Assembly: GCA_002328625.1 (NCBI GenBank)
Contig: DCVC01000155.1
Span: 1 to 13,722 of the forward strand
Length of the DNA: 13,722 nt
Reading direction: 5' to 3'
Source of the DNA: Bacteroidales bacterium UBA2198
GTDB taxonomy: Bacteria; Bacteroidota; Bacteroidia; Bacteroidales; VadinHA17
Under the pieces are notes generated by a model, which worked only from the letters and a program-made list of their open reading frames with translations, was not told the origin of the DNA and did not search any database. Shown in pieces: positions 1 through 7,935 of the stretch (the first letter of the stretch is position 1; every line of letters begins with the position of its first letter). Both the position numbers and the translations under genes were made by a program.

Positions 1-788
1 CTCATAACCGTCTTTACGAACCGGTTCTCAATGGAAAAACTATTGTTATACAATCAGGCTCTCATGGTTCTTTCCTGGGTCGCCTGGACCTGGAGGTGGA
101 GGGTGGACAAATCGTTGATTACCGGCATCAGTTGATTGAGGTTGAAGAAACTGTAAAACCTGACCCGGTAGTAGCCGAACTGGTTAAAGAGGCTCTTGCA
201 CCTTACAAGCACGAACTCGCAGAGGTTGTTGGTGAAACATCTACCGCACTTAACCGGGGAACAACCCTTGAGACCACCATGGATAATTTCCTTCTTCAGG
301 TTTTAATTGAAAGCACCGGTGCTCAACTGGCATTTTCGAATGGCTGGCGCTACGGTGCACCAATCGTTCCCGGAAAGATAACATTGAATGACCTTTACAA
401 CATTATTCCAATGAATCCACCTGTCTCTACTGTAGAGTTAACGGGAGAGGAAATAAGGGCAATGCTGGAGGAAAATCTCGAAAGGACGTTTTCGTGCAAC
501 CCCTTTAATCAATTGGGAGGAGCTGTTAAACGTTGTCTCGGTCTTAATGTCTACTTTAAGATTGAAAACCCCTCAGGTACCCGTATTCAAAAAATATTTG
601 CAGGTAACGCAGAATTACAGCCCGACCAATATTACAGTGCGGCATTCGTCACCATGCAGGGTGTACCTCAAAAATATGGCCGCAATCGCGAGAATCAGCC
701 AGAACGGGTTATTGATGCGATGCGAAAATATTTGACAACCCATCGCCCCGTTAGCGCAGAACTCAGGGGTACCTTTGTTGCCGTATAG
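1..788 (+). CDS. SoxB-like 5'-nucleotidase-family metallophosphoesterase, C-terminal part (5' truncated)
   Basis: The open frame runs in from the left edge (first full codon at base 3) and ends with TAG at 786-788, giving 261 visible residues. The first residues, HNRLYEPV, follow a codon ending in CT. This fits the GHTHN metal-binding motif that closes the calcineurin-like metallophosphatase domain of the 5'-nucleotidase/SoxB family. After it come the strands TIVIQSGSHGSFLGRLDL and then a 5'-nucleotidase C-terminal domain. In that domain the segment with SNGWRYG and VPGKIT resembles the corresponding part of SoxB, the manganese thiosulfohydrolase of the Sox pathway, more than nucleoside-specific UshA. 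An internal GTG at 96 could be mistaken for a start, but the homology is continuous upstream of it. Family assignment is good. SoxB-like rather than plain nucleotidase is tentative, because the catalytic N-terminal half lies outside the window. The gene is convergent with the catalase gene 88 nt away, and its stop has no obvious terminator after it. Confidence 0.8.
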   Translation, partial: HNRLYEPVLNGKTIVIQSGSHGSFLGRLDLEVEGGQIVDYRHQLIEVEETVKPDPVVAELVKEALAPYKHELAEVVGETSTALNRGTTLETTMDNFLLQVLIESTGAQLAFSNGWRYGAPIVPGKITLNDLYNIIPMNPPVSTVELTGEEIRAMLEENLERTFSCNPFNQLGGAVKRCLGLNVYFKIENPSGTRIQKIFAGNAELQPDQYYSAAFVTMQGVPQKYGRNRENQPERVIDAMRKYLTTHRPVSAELRGTFVAV

Positions 789-876
789 GAAGGCATGGTG
801 CTGCCGGGAAGAACACAACACTTATGTCAGCAAGAAGAAAATGGGCCGATATCAATGCACGATTATATCAATAAGA

Positions 877-3036
877 TTAAGCCGGCACCTTTCTGAAATC
901 TTCACGATTCCAGAAACGATGAGCGGCAATACACCCGATAAACTTATCTGCATTGCCATCAGTGACCACCCCTGCTCCTTCAATATTCATGTTTTCCAGT
1001 CCGACCTCCTTAACAAAAGTTTCTTGCAGAAAGGCCACACCATCCGCTCCTGTTCCAATTGCTTTACAATGCTTGTAGGCTTCATTTACAAAATGAATCG
1101 AATTGGGCTCGGTCATTAAAGCTGAAATACTTTTTTTGCCTTCAGGTATATAAACGGCATCATATAATACTGAAGCATCTGTCAGAAAACTTCCGTCTAC
1201 TGTAATTTGATTGCCTCCTTCTGTAGTAATGGCACCTTGTTTCAATGAAATTAATTTAACAGTAGCTCCATTATCCAATAAGGCATTTTTCATCTTATCC
1301 AAAGATGCATCCTTCACCCCATTAGCAACCAGGAAAGCCACTTTTCTGGTTTTAACAGTATCTTTAACTGTGCCTTCCATGCTTAACGCCGCAGATTTTT
1401 CTAAAACTGGTTTTACTTTAATGGGTTCAGTATCGTTCTCATTTGCATCAGCAGAAACACCATGATTTATGGGCTTTTCAGGTGCTTTTGGAAGAGGTAA
1501 TCCCAATGCACCGGCTACTTTCTCAGCTAATGTTTTATCTACCTGAGTCAGCAACCCAAGCATCCTTTCTCTTATGTAAACTTTTTCAACTTTACCCAGT
1601 TCGAAAGTAAATGCATCTATAAGGTGTTGCTGTTCAGGTTTGGATTGGCTTTTAAAGAACATAGTCGCCTGACTAAAGTGATCAAAAAAACTTTTGCTTC
1701 TCTCTCTGACCTTTACTGCATCTATTCTTTCTGCATGACTGACAAATCCACCTTCGGCCGCCTTTGCCTGCATGGGAGAACCCTCTGAAATACTGTTAGG
1801 ATGGTAATTTGTTCTGGAGGTGTTTATGGTCTGCCTCATGTGTCCGTCACGCTGATTATTGTGTACAGGCGACAAGGGGCGGTTTATAGGAATCTCGTGA
1901 AAATTCGGACCTCCCAATCTTGAGAGTTGCGTATCGGTATACGAAAATAATCTCCCCTGCAGTAATGGGTCGTTGCTAAAGTCAATGCCCGGTACTATAT
2001 GCCCCGGATGAAATGCAACCTGCTCTGTTTCTGCGAAAAAATTATCAGGATTTCTGTTGAGGGTCATTTTCCCCACCCGCATCACAGGAATGAGTTCTTC
2101 CGGAATAAGCTTGGTTGGGTCAAGCAAATCAAAACTATATTTAAACTCATCTGCTTCCGGGATTATTTGCAACCCTAATTCCCATTCCGGGAAATTGCCT
2201 GCTTCGATGGCTTCCCACAGATCCCTTCTGTGGAAGTCGGGGTCTTTACCTGAAATATTCTGTGCTTCATCCCATGCTATTGAATGTACACCCAGCAGAG
2301 GTTTCCAATGAAATTTTACAAAGCAGCTTTCGTTTTTCGAATTTATGAACCGGAATGTGTGCACTCCAAAACCTTCCATCATTCGAAAGCTACGGGGTAA
2401 TGCCCTGTCACTCATTGCCCACATTATCATGTGCATGCTTTCGGGCATAAGTGAGTTAAAATCCCAAAATGTATCATGAGCGGAGGCAGCCTGTGGCATT
2501 TCATGATGCGGTTCCGGCTTAACGGCATGCACCAGGTCAGGAAACTTAATGGCATCCTGTATAAAAAATACAGGCATATTGTTCCCTACCAGATCATAGT
2601 TGCCTTCCGATGTATAAAATTTGACCGCAAATCCTCTTACATCCCTTGCCAAATCTGATGACCCCCGGGAACCAGCCACGGTTGAAAAACGAACAAATAC
2701 AGGTGTTTCAGCTGATGTATCATTTAAGAAAGCAGCTTTGGTGTATTTATCCAGTGATTCATACAACTTAAAAATTCCGTGAGCCCCGCTTCCTCTTGCA
2801 TGTACAATGCGCTCCGGTATACGTTCATGGTCAAAGTGAGTGGTTTTTTCCCTTAGAATGAAGTCTTCCAGGAGTGTTGGGCCTCGTTCTCCGGCTTTGA
2901 GAGAGTTATTGTTGTCGTTTATTTTTAAGCCTTGATTGGTGGTCAGGAATTGGGCTGCACCATTCTCAGTATTAACAGAAAGGTCATCAATTTTTGATGA
3001 GCTTCTCTTTGCCGGTTTCTTTTCTGCTTTTGCCAT
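877..3036 (-). CDS. katE: Large-subunit catalase (HPII/KatE type)
   Basis: Heme catalase that dismutates hydrogen peroxide in the cytoplasm, 719 residues from the chosen start (E. coli HPII has 753). Visible landmarks in order: a basic, Lys-rich N-terminal arm; catalytic His79 in RIVHARGSGAHG; catalytic Asn152 in VGNNMPVFF; FHPGH with His343; and the proximal heme ligand Tyr366 in RLFSYTDTQLSRLGG. The His343/Tyr366 spacing equals that of HPII His392 and Tyr415, which are covalently linked in the E. coli enzyme. From about residue 563 there is a flavodoxin-like DJ-1/PfpI-type C-terminal domain that marks the large-subunit clade. It has no cysteine at the nucleophile elbow (AIGTGADG, 659-666), so it is probably structural. 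The open frame extends upstream to an ATG at 3141. The ATG at 3034-3036 (MAKAEKKPAK) is preferred because the 35 extra residues do not look like catalase and a promoter-like -7 box lies inside them. The neighbour divergent from it is the cbpA-like gene. Confidence 0.95.
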   Translation of the reverse strand: MAKAEKKPAKRSSSKIDDLSVNTENGAAQFLTTNQGLKINDNNNSLKAGERGPTLLEDFILREKTTHFDHERIPERIVHARGSGAHGIFKLYESLDKYTKAAFLNDTSAETPVFVRFSTVAGSRGSSDLARDVRGFAVKFYTSEGNYDLVGNNMPVFFIQDAIKFPDLVHAVKPEPHHEMPQAASAHDTFWDFNSLMPESMHMIMWAMSDRALPRSFRMMEGFGVHTFRFINSKNESCFVKFHWKPLLGVHSIAWDEAQNISGKDPDFHRRDLWEAIEAGNFPEWELGLQIIPEADEFKYSFDLLDPTKLIPEELIPVMRVGKMTLNRNPDNFFAETEQVAFHPGHIVPGIDFSNDPLLQGRLFSYTDTQLSRLGGPNFHEIPINRPLSPVHNNQRDGHMRQTINTSRTNYHPNSISEGSPMQAKAAEGGFVSHAERIDAVKVRERSKSFFDHFSQATMFFKSQSKPEQQHLIDAFTFELGKVEKVYIRERMLGLLTQVDKTLAEKVAGALGLPLPKAPEKPINHGVSADANENDTEPIKVKPVLEKSAALSMEGTVKDTVKTRKVAFLVANGVKDASLDKMKNALLDNGATVKLISLKQGAITTEGGNQITVDGSFLTDASVLYDAVYIPEGKKSISALMTEPNSIHFVNEAYKHCKAIGTGADGVAFLQETFVKEVGLENMNIEGAGVVTDGNADKFIGCIAAHRFWNREDFRKVPA

Positions 3037-3419
3037 TAGAGTAGACTTTAATATGTGATTATTAAAAGGAAACTCCACAAAATTAAAAACCATAATACCG
3101 GGAGGTGTTATACAATTATTTTGAAAAATTTCATTATTCACACATTTGTGCAGTGTCCACTCGAGCTATCGCGAACAACCTTCCGGCTAAACGCTTCTCC
3201 CTATATATCACTGGTATAGACCATCAAAAGTGTCATTTTTTCATAAAGGATTCCCGCTTCTGATGATGAGTATCCGGACCTGAAAGAATCATGTAAATCT
3301 TTTAATTAATTGTGTAACTTCTTCTTTATTGATGAAATTATATTTATGAAATTCATTCATAATGATTGGATATTTCTTTGGAGTTAGCATGCAATAGGTT
3401 TTTGATACTTATAAGACAA
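3037..3419. other. Divergent intergenic region between katE and the cbpA-like gene
   Basis: This 383-nt AT-rich gap separates two divergent genes and should hold both promoters. No gene or RNA is recognisable in it. Besides the -7 candidate for katE, it carries a short dyad CACATTTGTG at 3141-3150 and a small inverted repeat TATGAA-ATTCA-TTCATA at 3345-3361. The latter lies about 60 nt upstream of the cbpA-like start. No CIRCE heat-shock operator is seen. An open frame could start at a TTG at 3366 and run into the J-protein, but its first 18 residues do not resemble the family. Confidence 0.5.
3078..3085 (-). promoter_or_regulatory. Candidate Bacteroidota-type -7 promoter element for katE
   Basis: The minus strand reads TAATTTTG here, a full match to the TAnnTTTG -7 consensus known for the main sigma factor of Bacteroidota. 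It lies about 40 nt upstream of the preferred katE start at 3036, a sensible leader length. I see no TTG-type -33 element at the usual 17-23 nt spacing; the nearest is about 27 nt away. The call is therefore weak. If real, it rules out the longer annotation starting at 3141. Confidence 0.3.
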
Positions 3420-4307
3420 ATGACCTTCATCGATTATTACAAGATTCTGGGAATAGAAAAAAAGGCCACCGCTGGCGACATTAAAAGTGCCTACCGGAAA
3501 CTAGCCAGAAAATATCACCCCGATTTGAATCCTAAAGATGCAGATGCGAAACGGAACTTTCAGCAAATCAATGAAGCAAATGAAGTTCTCAGTGACCCTG
3601 AAAAACGAAAAAAATACGATAAATACGGGAAGGACTGGAAGAATGCCGAACAGTTTGAAAATGCAAAACAATACCAGGAACAACCCTCGGATTTTCGTGG
3701 CAAAAAGTATTCCCGGGCACAATCCGGCGGGGATTTTTCGGATTTCTTCGAATCCATGTTTGGTGGTTCAGCAAATACCGGGAGAAGCAGACAGGTAAAA
3801 TTTCGAGGGGAGGATTACAACGCACAATTACAACTCAACCTTTCTGATGCTTATAAAACGCACAGGCAAACCCTTACTGTAAACGGAAGGAATATAAGAA
3901 TAACAATTCCTGCCGGAATTGAAAACGGACAAACCATAAAAATAGCAGGACATGGAGGTCCGGGAATAAATGGCGGACCGAGCGGTGATTTGTACATTAC
4001 TTTTTCAATAGCCAATCATCCGGGAATCAAAAGACTGGGTAATGATTTATATATCCAGGTCGACTTGGAATTATATGCAGCAGTATTGGGAGGTGAAATT
4101 ACCATCGATACCCTTAGCGGAAAAGTGAAGCTTAAAGTAAAGCCCGAAACGCAAAATGGAAGTAAGGTAAAACTCAAGGGGAAAGGATTTCCTGTATATA
4201 AAACCGATGGGCAGTTCGGAGACTTATACATAACTTATATGGTCAAAATCCCTACCGATTTAACCGAAAGGCAAAAAAACTTATTTACTGAATTATCAAA
4301 ATCATAA
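3420..4307 (+). CDS. cbpA: CbpA-type DnaJ/Hsp40 co-chaperone (J-domain plus C-terminal substrate-binding domains, no zinc finger)
   Basis: Cytosolic Hsp70 co-chaperone of 295 residues. The J-domain occupies about residues 4-68, with the Hsp70-stimulating HPD at 33-35 in KYHPDLNP and the helix IV region DPEKRKKYDKYG. A short linker rich in Gly and Phe (GGDFSDFFESMFGG, 103-116) follows. Two beta-barrel substrate-binding domains come next (about 125-200 and 205-280), with IPAGIENGQTIKIAGHGGPG and GDLYITF typical of DnaJ C-terminal domains. The four CxxCxGxG repeats of DnaJ are absent, so this is a type II protein like E. coli CbpA. The ATG at 3420 puts the J-domain at the N-terminus and is preferred to an in-frame TTG at 3366. 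The cbpM-like gene follows after 4 nt, which strongly supports the CbpA identity. The gene heads a co-directional run that continues into sulfur genes. Confidence 0.92.
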   Translation: MTFIDYYKILGIEKKATAGDIKSAYRKLARKYHPDLNPKDADAKRNFQQINEANEVLSDPEKRKKYDKYGKDWKNAEQFENAKQYQEQPSDFRGKKYSRAQSGGDFSDFFESMFGGSANTGRSRQVKFRGEDYNAQLQLNLSDAYKTHRQTLTVNGRNIRITIPAGIENGQTIKIAGHGGPGINGGPSGDLYITFSIANHPGIKRLGNDLYIQVDLELYAAVLGGEITIDTLSGKVKLKVKPETQNGSKVKLKGKGFPVYKTDGQFGDLYITYMVKIPTDLTERQKNLFTELSKS

Positions 4308-4311
4308 TATT

Positions 4312-4626
4312 ATGGATGCAACGAGAATAGATAATTTAATAGCGGTAAATGAATTCTGTGTCCACCACAATATTGAGATTTCATTTATAAATCTGTTGCA
4401 ACAAAACGGATTAATTGAAATCAGCACCATAGAGTCAAAGTATTTTGTAGAAAAGGAACAGCTTCCTCAGCTTGAAAAATTTGTCCGTTTCTATTATGAT
4501 CTTGATATTAACCTGGAAGGGATTGAGACAATAACATATTTATTGCAGCGAATAGAAATCCTGCAGAATGAGATTATTAAACTCAAGAACAGGCTCCATT
4601 TTTATGACACACAGGGACAAGACTAA
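4312..4626 (+). CDS. cbpM: CbpM-like chaperone modulator (MerR_2-type helical protein)
   Basis: Small soluble protein of 104 residues. The layout matches the CbpM family: a MerR-like helical N-terminal part (NEFCVHHNIEISFINLLQQNGLI), then the EIST..SKYFVEKEQLPQLEKFVRFYYDLDINLEGIE-type segment, and a C-terminal helix with coiled-coil character (LLQRIEILQNEIIKLKNRL). In E. coli, CbpM binds the J-domain of CbpA and blocks its stimulation of DnaK. I infer the same role from similarity and from position, since the start codon is 4 nt after the cbpA-like stop. The Bacteroidota forms are diverged, so the symbol carries some uncertainty. The next gene, a transporter, begins 24 nt downstream on the same strand. 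Confidence 0.82.
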   Translation: MDATRIDNLIAVNEFCVHHNIEISFINLLQQNGLIEISTIESKYFVEKEQLPQLEKFVRFYYDLDINLEGIETITYLLQRIEILQNEIIKLKNRLHFYDTQGQD

Positions 4627-4649
4627 AACACAGCTCCAGCCAGACTAAT

Positions 4650-6449
4650 ATGTTGAATATGGAAACGGGCATTATTATAGTTTTGATAATCCTCAGTGTA
4701 ACAGTAATAATGCTGGTACTCGATTGGGTTCGCATTGACATTGTTGCCATTGGCTGTATGCTGGCGCTGGGCTGGACCGGCATTTTAAACCCGCAGGAGA
4801 TGTTTTCGGGTTTTTCGAGCAATGCCGTTATTGCCATGCTGAGCGTGATGATATTGGGCAGGGGTATTGCCCGTACAGGAATAATGGATAAATTTTCAAA
4901 GTTCATTATCAGTAAAGCTGGCACCCGTAAACGAAATTTAATTGGTTTACTCTCGATTTCAACAGGTTTACTATCGGGTTTAATTCAAAACATTGGAGCA
5001 GCTGCGCTTTTTCTGCCGGGAATAATGCAGGTTTCACGCCGTACGAATATTCCCGCATCATCGCTTATTATGCCCATAGGGTTTGCAGCCATACTGGGGG
5101 GTACCCTTACCATGGTTGGCTCAGGTCCGCTCATCCTGGTAAACGACCTGTTGATTAATGAAGGACATGAAGCCTACAACTTATTTAGCGTAACCCCTGT
5201 TGGTATTGTACTCCTGTTGTCGGGCATAGGCTATTTTTTGCTGCTCGGAAGTAAAGTCTTACCTAAGAAGAAAGTTGGGGAAACAGAAAAAACAGACCAG
5301 GAAAAGCTGGTTGAGAAGCTTAATTTACCGAACAACATCAGGTTGCTGACCGTAACCCCTGAAAGCTCACTGGCTGGAATAACAACAGAAGAGGCTGGCT
5401 TATGGAAAACATACCATGTCAACTTGTTAGGTATCGGAAAGGGGGAAGACGTGGTTTACGCCCCCTGGCGTGAAACCAAATTTGAGGATGGGCAAACCCT
5501 TGCCGTTTTGGGTTCTGCTGAGAACATAAACCAGTTTTCAAAAGACTTTAAGCTTGAGAACCTCTCTGCGTCACGCTTTTTCTCTGATGACTTTAACCCC
5601 AATGCTGGCGGTTTTGCCGAGGTAATTATTCCGCCGAATTCAGAACTTGCCGGGAAAAGCTTAAGAGAATACTCCCTGAGAAAACGATACGCTGTTGAGC
5701 CGGTAATACTCTTCAACAAAGGAGAAAGAGTGGATGGAGATTTTTCTGATGTGAAAATCGGCACAGGTGATACCCTGATTGTTTACGGCAGGTGGGGTAA
5801 AATAAAAGGTTTGAAAGAAAGTGCTGATTTTGTTGTACTCACCGGGTTTGAAGTGGATAAAAAAGATAAATCAAAAACCTGGCCGGCAATAGGCTGCTTT
5901 GTATTTGCCATTACCCTGGCAATGTTCGGCTTTCCCATTTCCATGGCTTTTCTGACCGGAGCTCTTTGCATGGTTCTTACCCGTGTACTTAATATCGGAG
6001 AAGCCTATGAGGCAATTGAATGGAAGGTGGTTTTTCTGCTGGCAGGATTGATTCCATTGGGTTTGGCCATGCAAAAAACAGGTACTGCCATGTTCCTTGC
6101 CGAATCCATCATGAGCGTGGTTATTGATCTGCACCCTGTTTTCTTCGTCCTGATGGTTGGGGTACTGTCAACCGCTTTTTCACTGTTTATGTCCAATGTG
6201 GGGGCAATTGTCGTACTGGCCCCCCTGGTAATGGGCATGGCAGCTATTGCAGTTATTGACCCCCGGCCACTTGTGCTGATGGCTGCCGTCTGCGTGGCAA
6301 ACTCTTTTATTTTGCCCACTCACCAGGTGAATGCTTTCCTGATGTCATCAGGTGGATATCGCAATGCTGACTATATAAAGGCAGGAAGTGGAATGACAAT
6401 CCTTTTTCTGACAATTACAGTTTTACTGTTCTATTTTTTTATGATTTAA
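4650..6449 (+). CDS. SLC13/DASS-family anion permease with two RCK_C (TrkA-C) domains
   Basis: Integral membrane transporter of 599 residues. Hydrophobic segments span about 7-200 and 410-597, giving two membrane halves. Between them, two cytosolic RCK_C/TrkA-C domains lie at about 228-305 and 315-395 (TPESSLAGITTEE..., PPNSELAGKSLREYSLRKRY, GDTLIVYG). The re-entrant loop motifs that are SNT in citrate and dicarboxylate carriers read QNIG (113-116) and SNVG (515-518) here. This variant is familiar from RCK-containing SLC13 permeases, some of which carry sulfate. Substrate cannot be read from the sequence. Because the gene lies directly before a persulfide dioxygenase-rhodanese and a YeeE/YedE pair, an inorganic sulfur oxyanion (sulfate, sulfite or thiosulfate) is the best inference. 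The RCK domains suggest allosteric control by a nucleotide or other ligand. It starts 23 nt after cbpM; a second ATG three codons in is an alternative start. Confidence 0.88.
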   Translation: MLNMETGIIIVLIILSVTVIMLVLDWVRIDIVAIGCMLALGWTGILNPQEMFSGFSSNAVIAMLSVMILGRGIARTGIMDKFSKFIISKAGTRKRNLIGLLSISTGLLSGLIQNIGAAALFLPGIMQVSRRTNIPASSLIMPIGFAAILGGTLTMVGSGPLILVNDLLINEGHEAYNLFSVTPVGIVLLLSGIGYFLLLGSKVLPKKKVGETEKTDQEKLVEKLNLPNNIRLLTVTPESSLAGITTEEAGLWKTYHVNLLGIGKGEDVVYAPWRETKFEDGQTLAVLGSAENINQFSKDFKLENLSASRFFSDDFNPNAGGFAEVIIPPNSELAGKSLREYSLRKRYAVEPVILFNKGERVDGDFSDVKIGTGDTLIVYGRWGKIKGLKESADFVVLTGFEVDKKDKSKTWPAIGCFVFAITLAMFGFPISMAFLTGALCMVLTRVLNIGEAYEAIEWKVVFLLAGLIPLGLAMQKTGTAMFLAESIMSVVIDLHPVFFVLMVGVLSTAFSLFMSNVGAIVVLAPLVMGMAAIAVIDPRPLVLMAAVCVANSFILPTHQVNAFLMSSGGYRNADYIKAGSGMTILFLTITVLLFYFFMI

Positions 6450-6482
6450 TCAAAAAAAATCAACCATATAAAGCCTCTCGTT

Positions 6483-7904
6483 ATGCTTATTAAACATTTT
6501 TTTATCAACAAGATTGCGCACAGCTCCTACATCCTGGCCGGATCAAAAGTATGTGCCGTTATTGACCCGCAACGCGACATCGATATCTACATTGACGAGG
6601 CGCGTGCGCTTGGAGTAGTAATCACCCATATCCTGCAAACCCACCTGCATGCCGATTTTGTTTCGGGGCATATGGACCTTGCAGAGAAAACCGGTGCAAA
6701 AATCTACGTGGCCAAATCGGCTGGGTGCACCTTCGACCATGTGGCGTTAAGCGAGGGTGATACCATAGAGATCGAAGACATGGTTATCAAAGTGCTGGAA
6801 ACCCCCGGCCATACACCTGAGCATCTGTGCTATGTGGTGGTTGATACTTCGCGGGGAGAAGACCCTGTCTGTGCCTTTGTGGGCGATACGCTGTTTGTTG
6901 GCGACGTAGGGCGCCCCGACCTTTTCCCTGATATGGCTGAGGAGCTTGCCGATAAATTATACCACAGTCTGCACGATAAGATTTTAAAGCTCCCCGACTT
7001 TTGTGAAGTGCTGCCTGCACACGGTGCCGGTTCTCTCTGCGGAAGGGAAATGGGTGCCAAGTGGCGCTCAATAATCGGCTACGAAAGAAAATACAACGCC
7101 ACATTGCAAATCAGGGATAAGGCTGAGTTCATCAAGTCGCTTACCGAAGATATGCCCCCTGCACCTGACCACTTCAGCAGGTGCAGTGATATTAACCGTA
7201 AAGGACCTTCCCTTATTTCACAGTTACCCCGCATGAAAGAGCTTAACCCGGACGCCTTTAAAGAAATGATTGGAAAAGAAAATGTTGCTGTTGTTGATAC
7301 CCGCAGCTATCTTGCCTTTGGAAGCCAGCATATTCCCGATTCGTGGAGCCTGGACATCAACGGTAACCTTCCCACCTTTGCGGGATGGGTACTGCCGATT
7401 GACAAAGACCTGCTGGTTGTTTCAGACAGTTTTAAAGAAGCAGAAGAAACCAATGTCTGGCTCAGGCGCGTTGGGCAGGACCGTATCGTGGGCTACCTGG
7501 ATGGCGGTATGGCTGGATGGGTTACCAAAGGTTACAAAACCAATTATGTTACACAAATCTCAGCTGAATATTTACACGATAAGGTTACAGGTTCTGAAAA
7601 ATTCGTTCTGCTCGATGTGAGAGCCCCACTTGAGTTTGAAGACAGCCATATTGAGAGGGCCATCAATATCCCTGTGGCTGAATTGCGTGAAAGATTTACA
7701 GAACTCCACAAGGAAGATACGATTATTATGATTTGCAGTACAGGAAATCGCAGCAGCCTTGGCGTAAGTATTCTGAGTCAGCACGGTTTTAAAAACCTGT
7801 ACAATGTTGCCGGAGGTATGACCGGTTACAGCGCTGCAGGATACACCAAACGCTGCACAGTTTGTCAAAATCCGCACGGCTCCAGGTTTTATTCAAAGGG
7901 TTAA
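6483..7904 (+). CDS. Persulfide dioxygenase-rhodanese fusion (CstB/Blh-like: MBL fold plus two rhodanese domains)
   Basis: Cytosolic enzyme of 473 residues. The metallo-beta-lactamase fold (about 1-210) has the mononuclear-iron ligand set of persulfide dioxygenases: His54 in THLHADFVSGH, His110 in TPGHTPEH and Asp135 in GDTLF, plus His180 in PAHGAGS. The usual HxHxDH reads HxHxDF (Phe59). That position is not an iron ligand in ETHE1-type enzymes. A first rhodanese domain (about 255-350) ends with GYLDGGMAGW but has no cysteine where the catalytic loop should be (VVSDSFKEAEE), so it is probably non-catalytic. A second (about 365-455) keeps the active loop CSTGNRS with Cys418. This order is that of staphylococcal CstB, which oxidises persulfides and produces thiosulfate. 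The tail after it carries a CxxC (Cys458, Cys461) in KRCTVCQNPHG. The YeeE/YedE pair follows 31 nt downstream, as in the BigR/Blh and PigS/Pmp clusters of Proteobacteria. Confidence 0.92.
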   Translation: MLIKHFFINKIAHSSYILAGSKVCAVIDPQRDIDIYIDEARALGVVITHILQTHLHADFVSGHMDLAEKTGAKIYVAKSAGCTFDHVALSEGDTIEIEDMVIKVLETPGHTPEHLCYVVVDTSRGEDPVCAFVGDTLFVGDVGRPDLFPDMAEELADKLYHSLHDKILKLPDFCEVLPAHGAGSLCGREMGAKWRSIIGYERKYNATLQIRDKAEFIKSLTEDMPPAPDHFSRCSDINRKGPSLISQLPRMKELNPDAFKEMIGKENVAVVDTRSYLAFGSQHIPDSWSLDINGNLPTFAGWVLPIDKDLLVVSDSFKEAEETNVWLRRVGQDRIVGYLDGGMAGWVTKGYKTNYVTQISAEYLHDKVTGSEKFVLLDVRAPLEFEDSHIERAINIPVAELRERFTELHKEDTIIMICSTGNRSSLGVSILSQHGFKNLYNVAGGMTGYSAAGYTKRCTVCQNPHGSRFYSKG

Positions 7905-7935
7905 GAATTGAAAACACAATTTTAAAAATTAAAGC

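Noticed and set aside
775..1119. Plus-strand open frame of 114 codons across the end of the SoxB-like gene and the 3' end of katE
   Set aside because: It lies mostly antisense to the conserved catalase C-terminal domain, resembles no family, and overlaps the upstream gene's end.
3366..3419. TTG start adding 18 residues before the J-domain
   Set aside because: J-proteins of this type begin directly with the J-domain. MTFIDYYKILGI at 3420 matches that, and the extension has no family similarity.
4583..4924. Minus-strand open frame spanning the cbpM-SLC13 junction
   Set aside because: It is antisense to the first membrane segments of the permease. Its hydrophobic character is a mirror of that coding sequence, and it has no family resemblance.
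6787..7104. Minus-strand open frames inside the dioxygenase-rhodanese gene
   Set aside because: They are antisense to clearly conserved coding sequence, rich in Arg, Gln and Pro as expected for a shadow frame, and have no recognisable domain.
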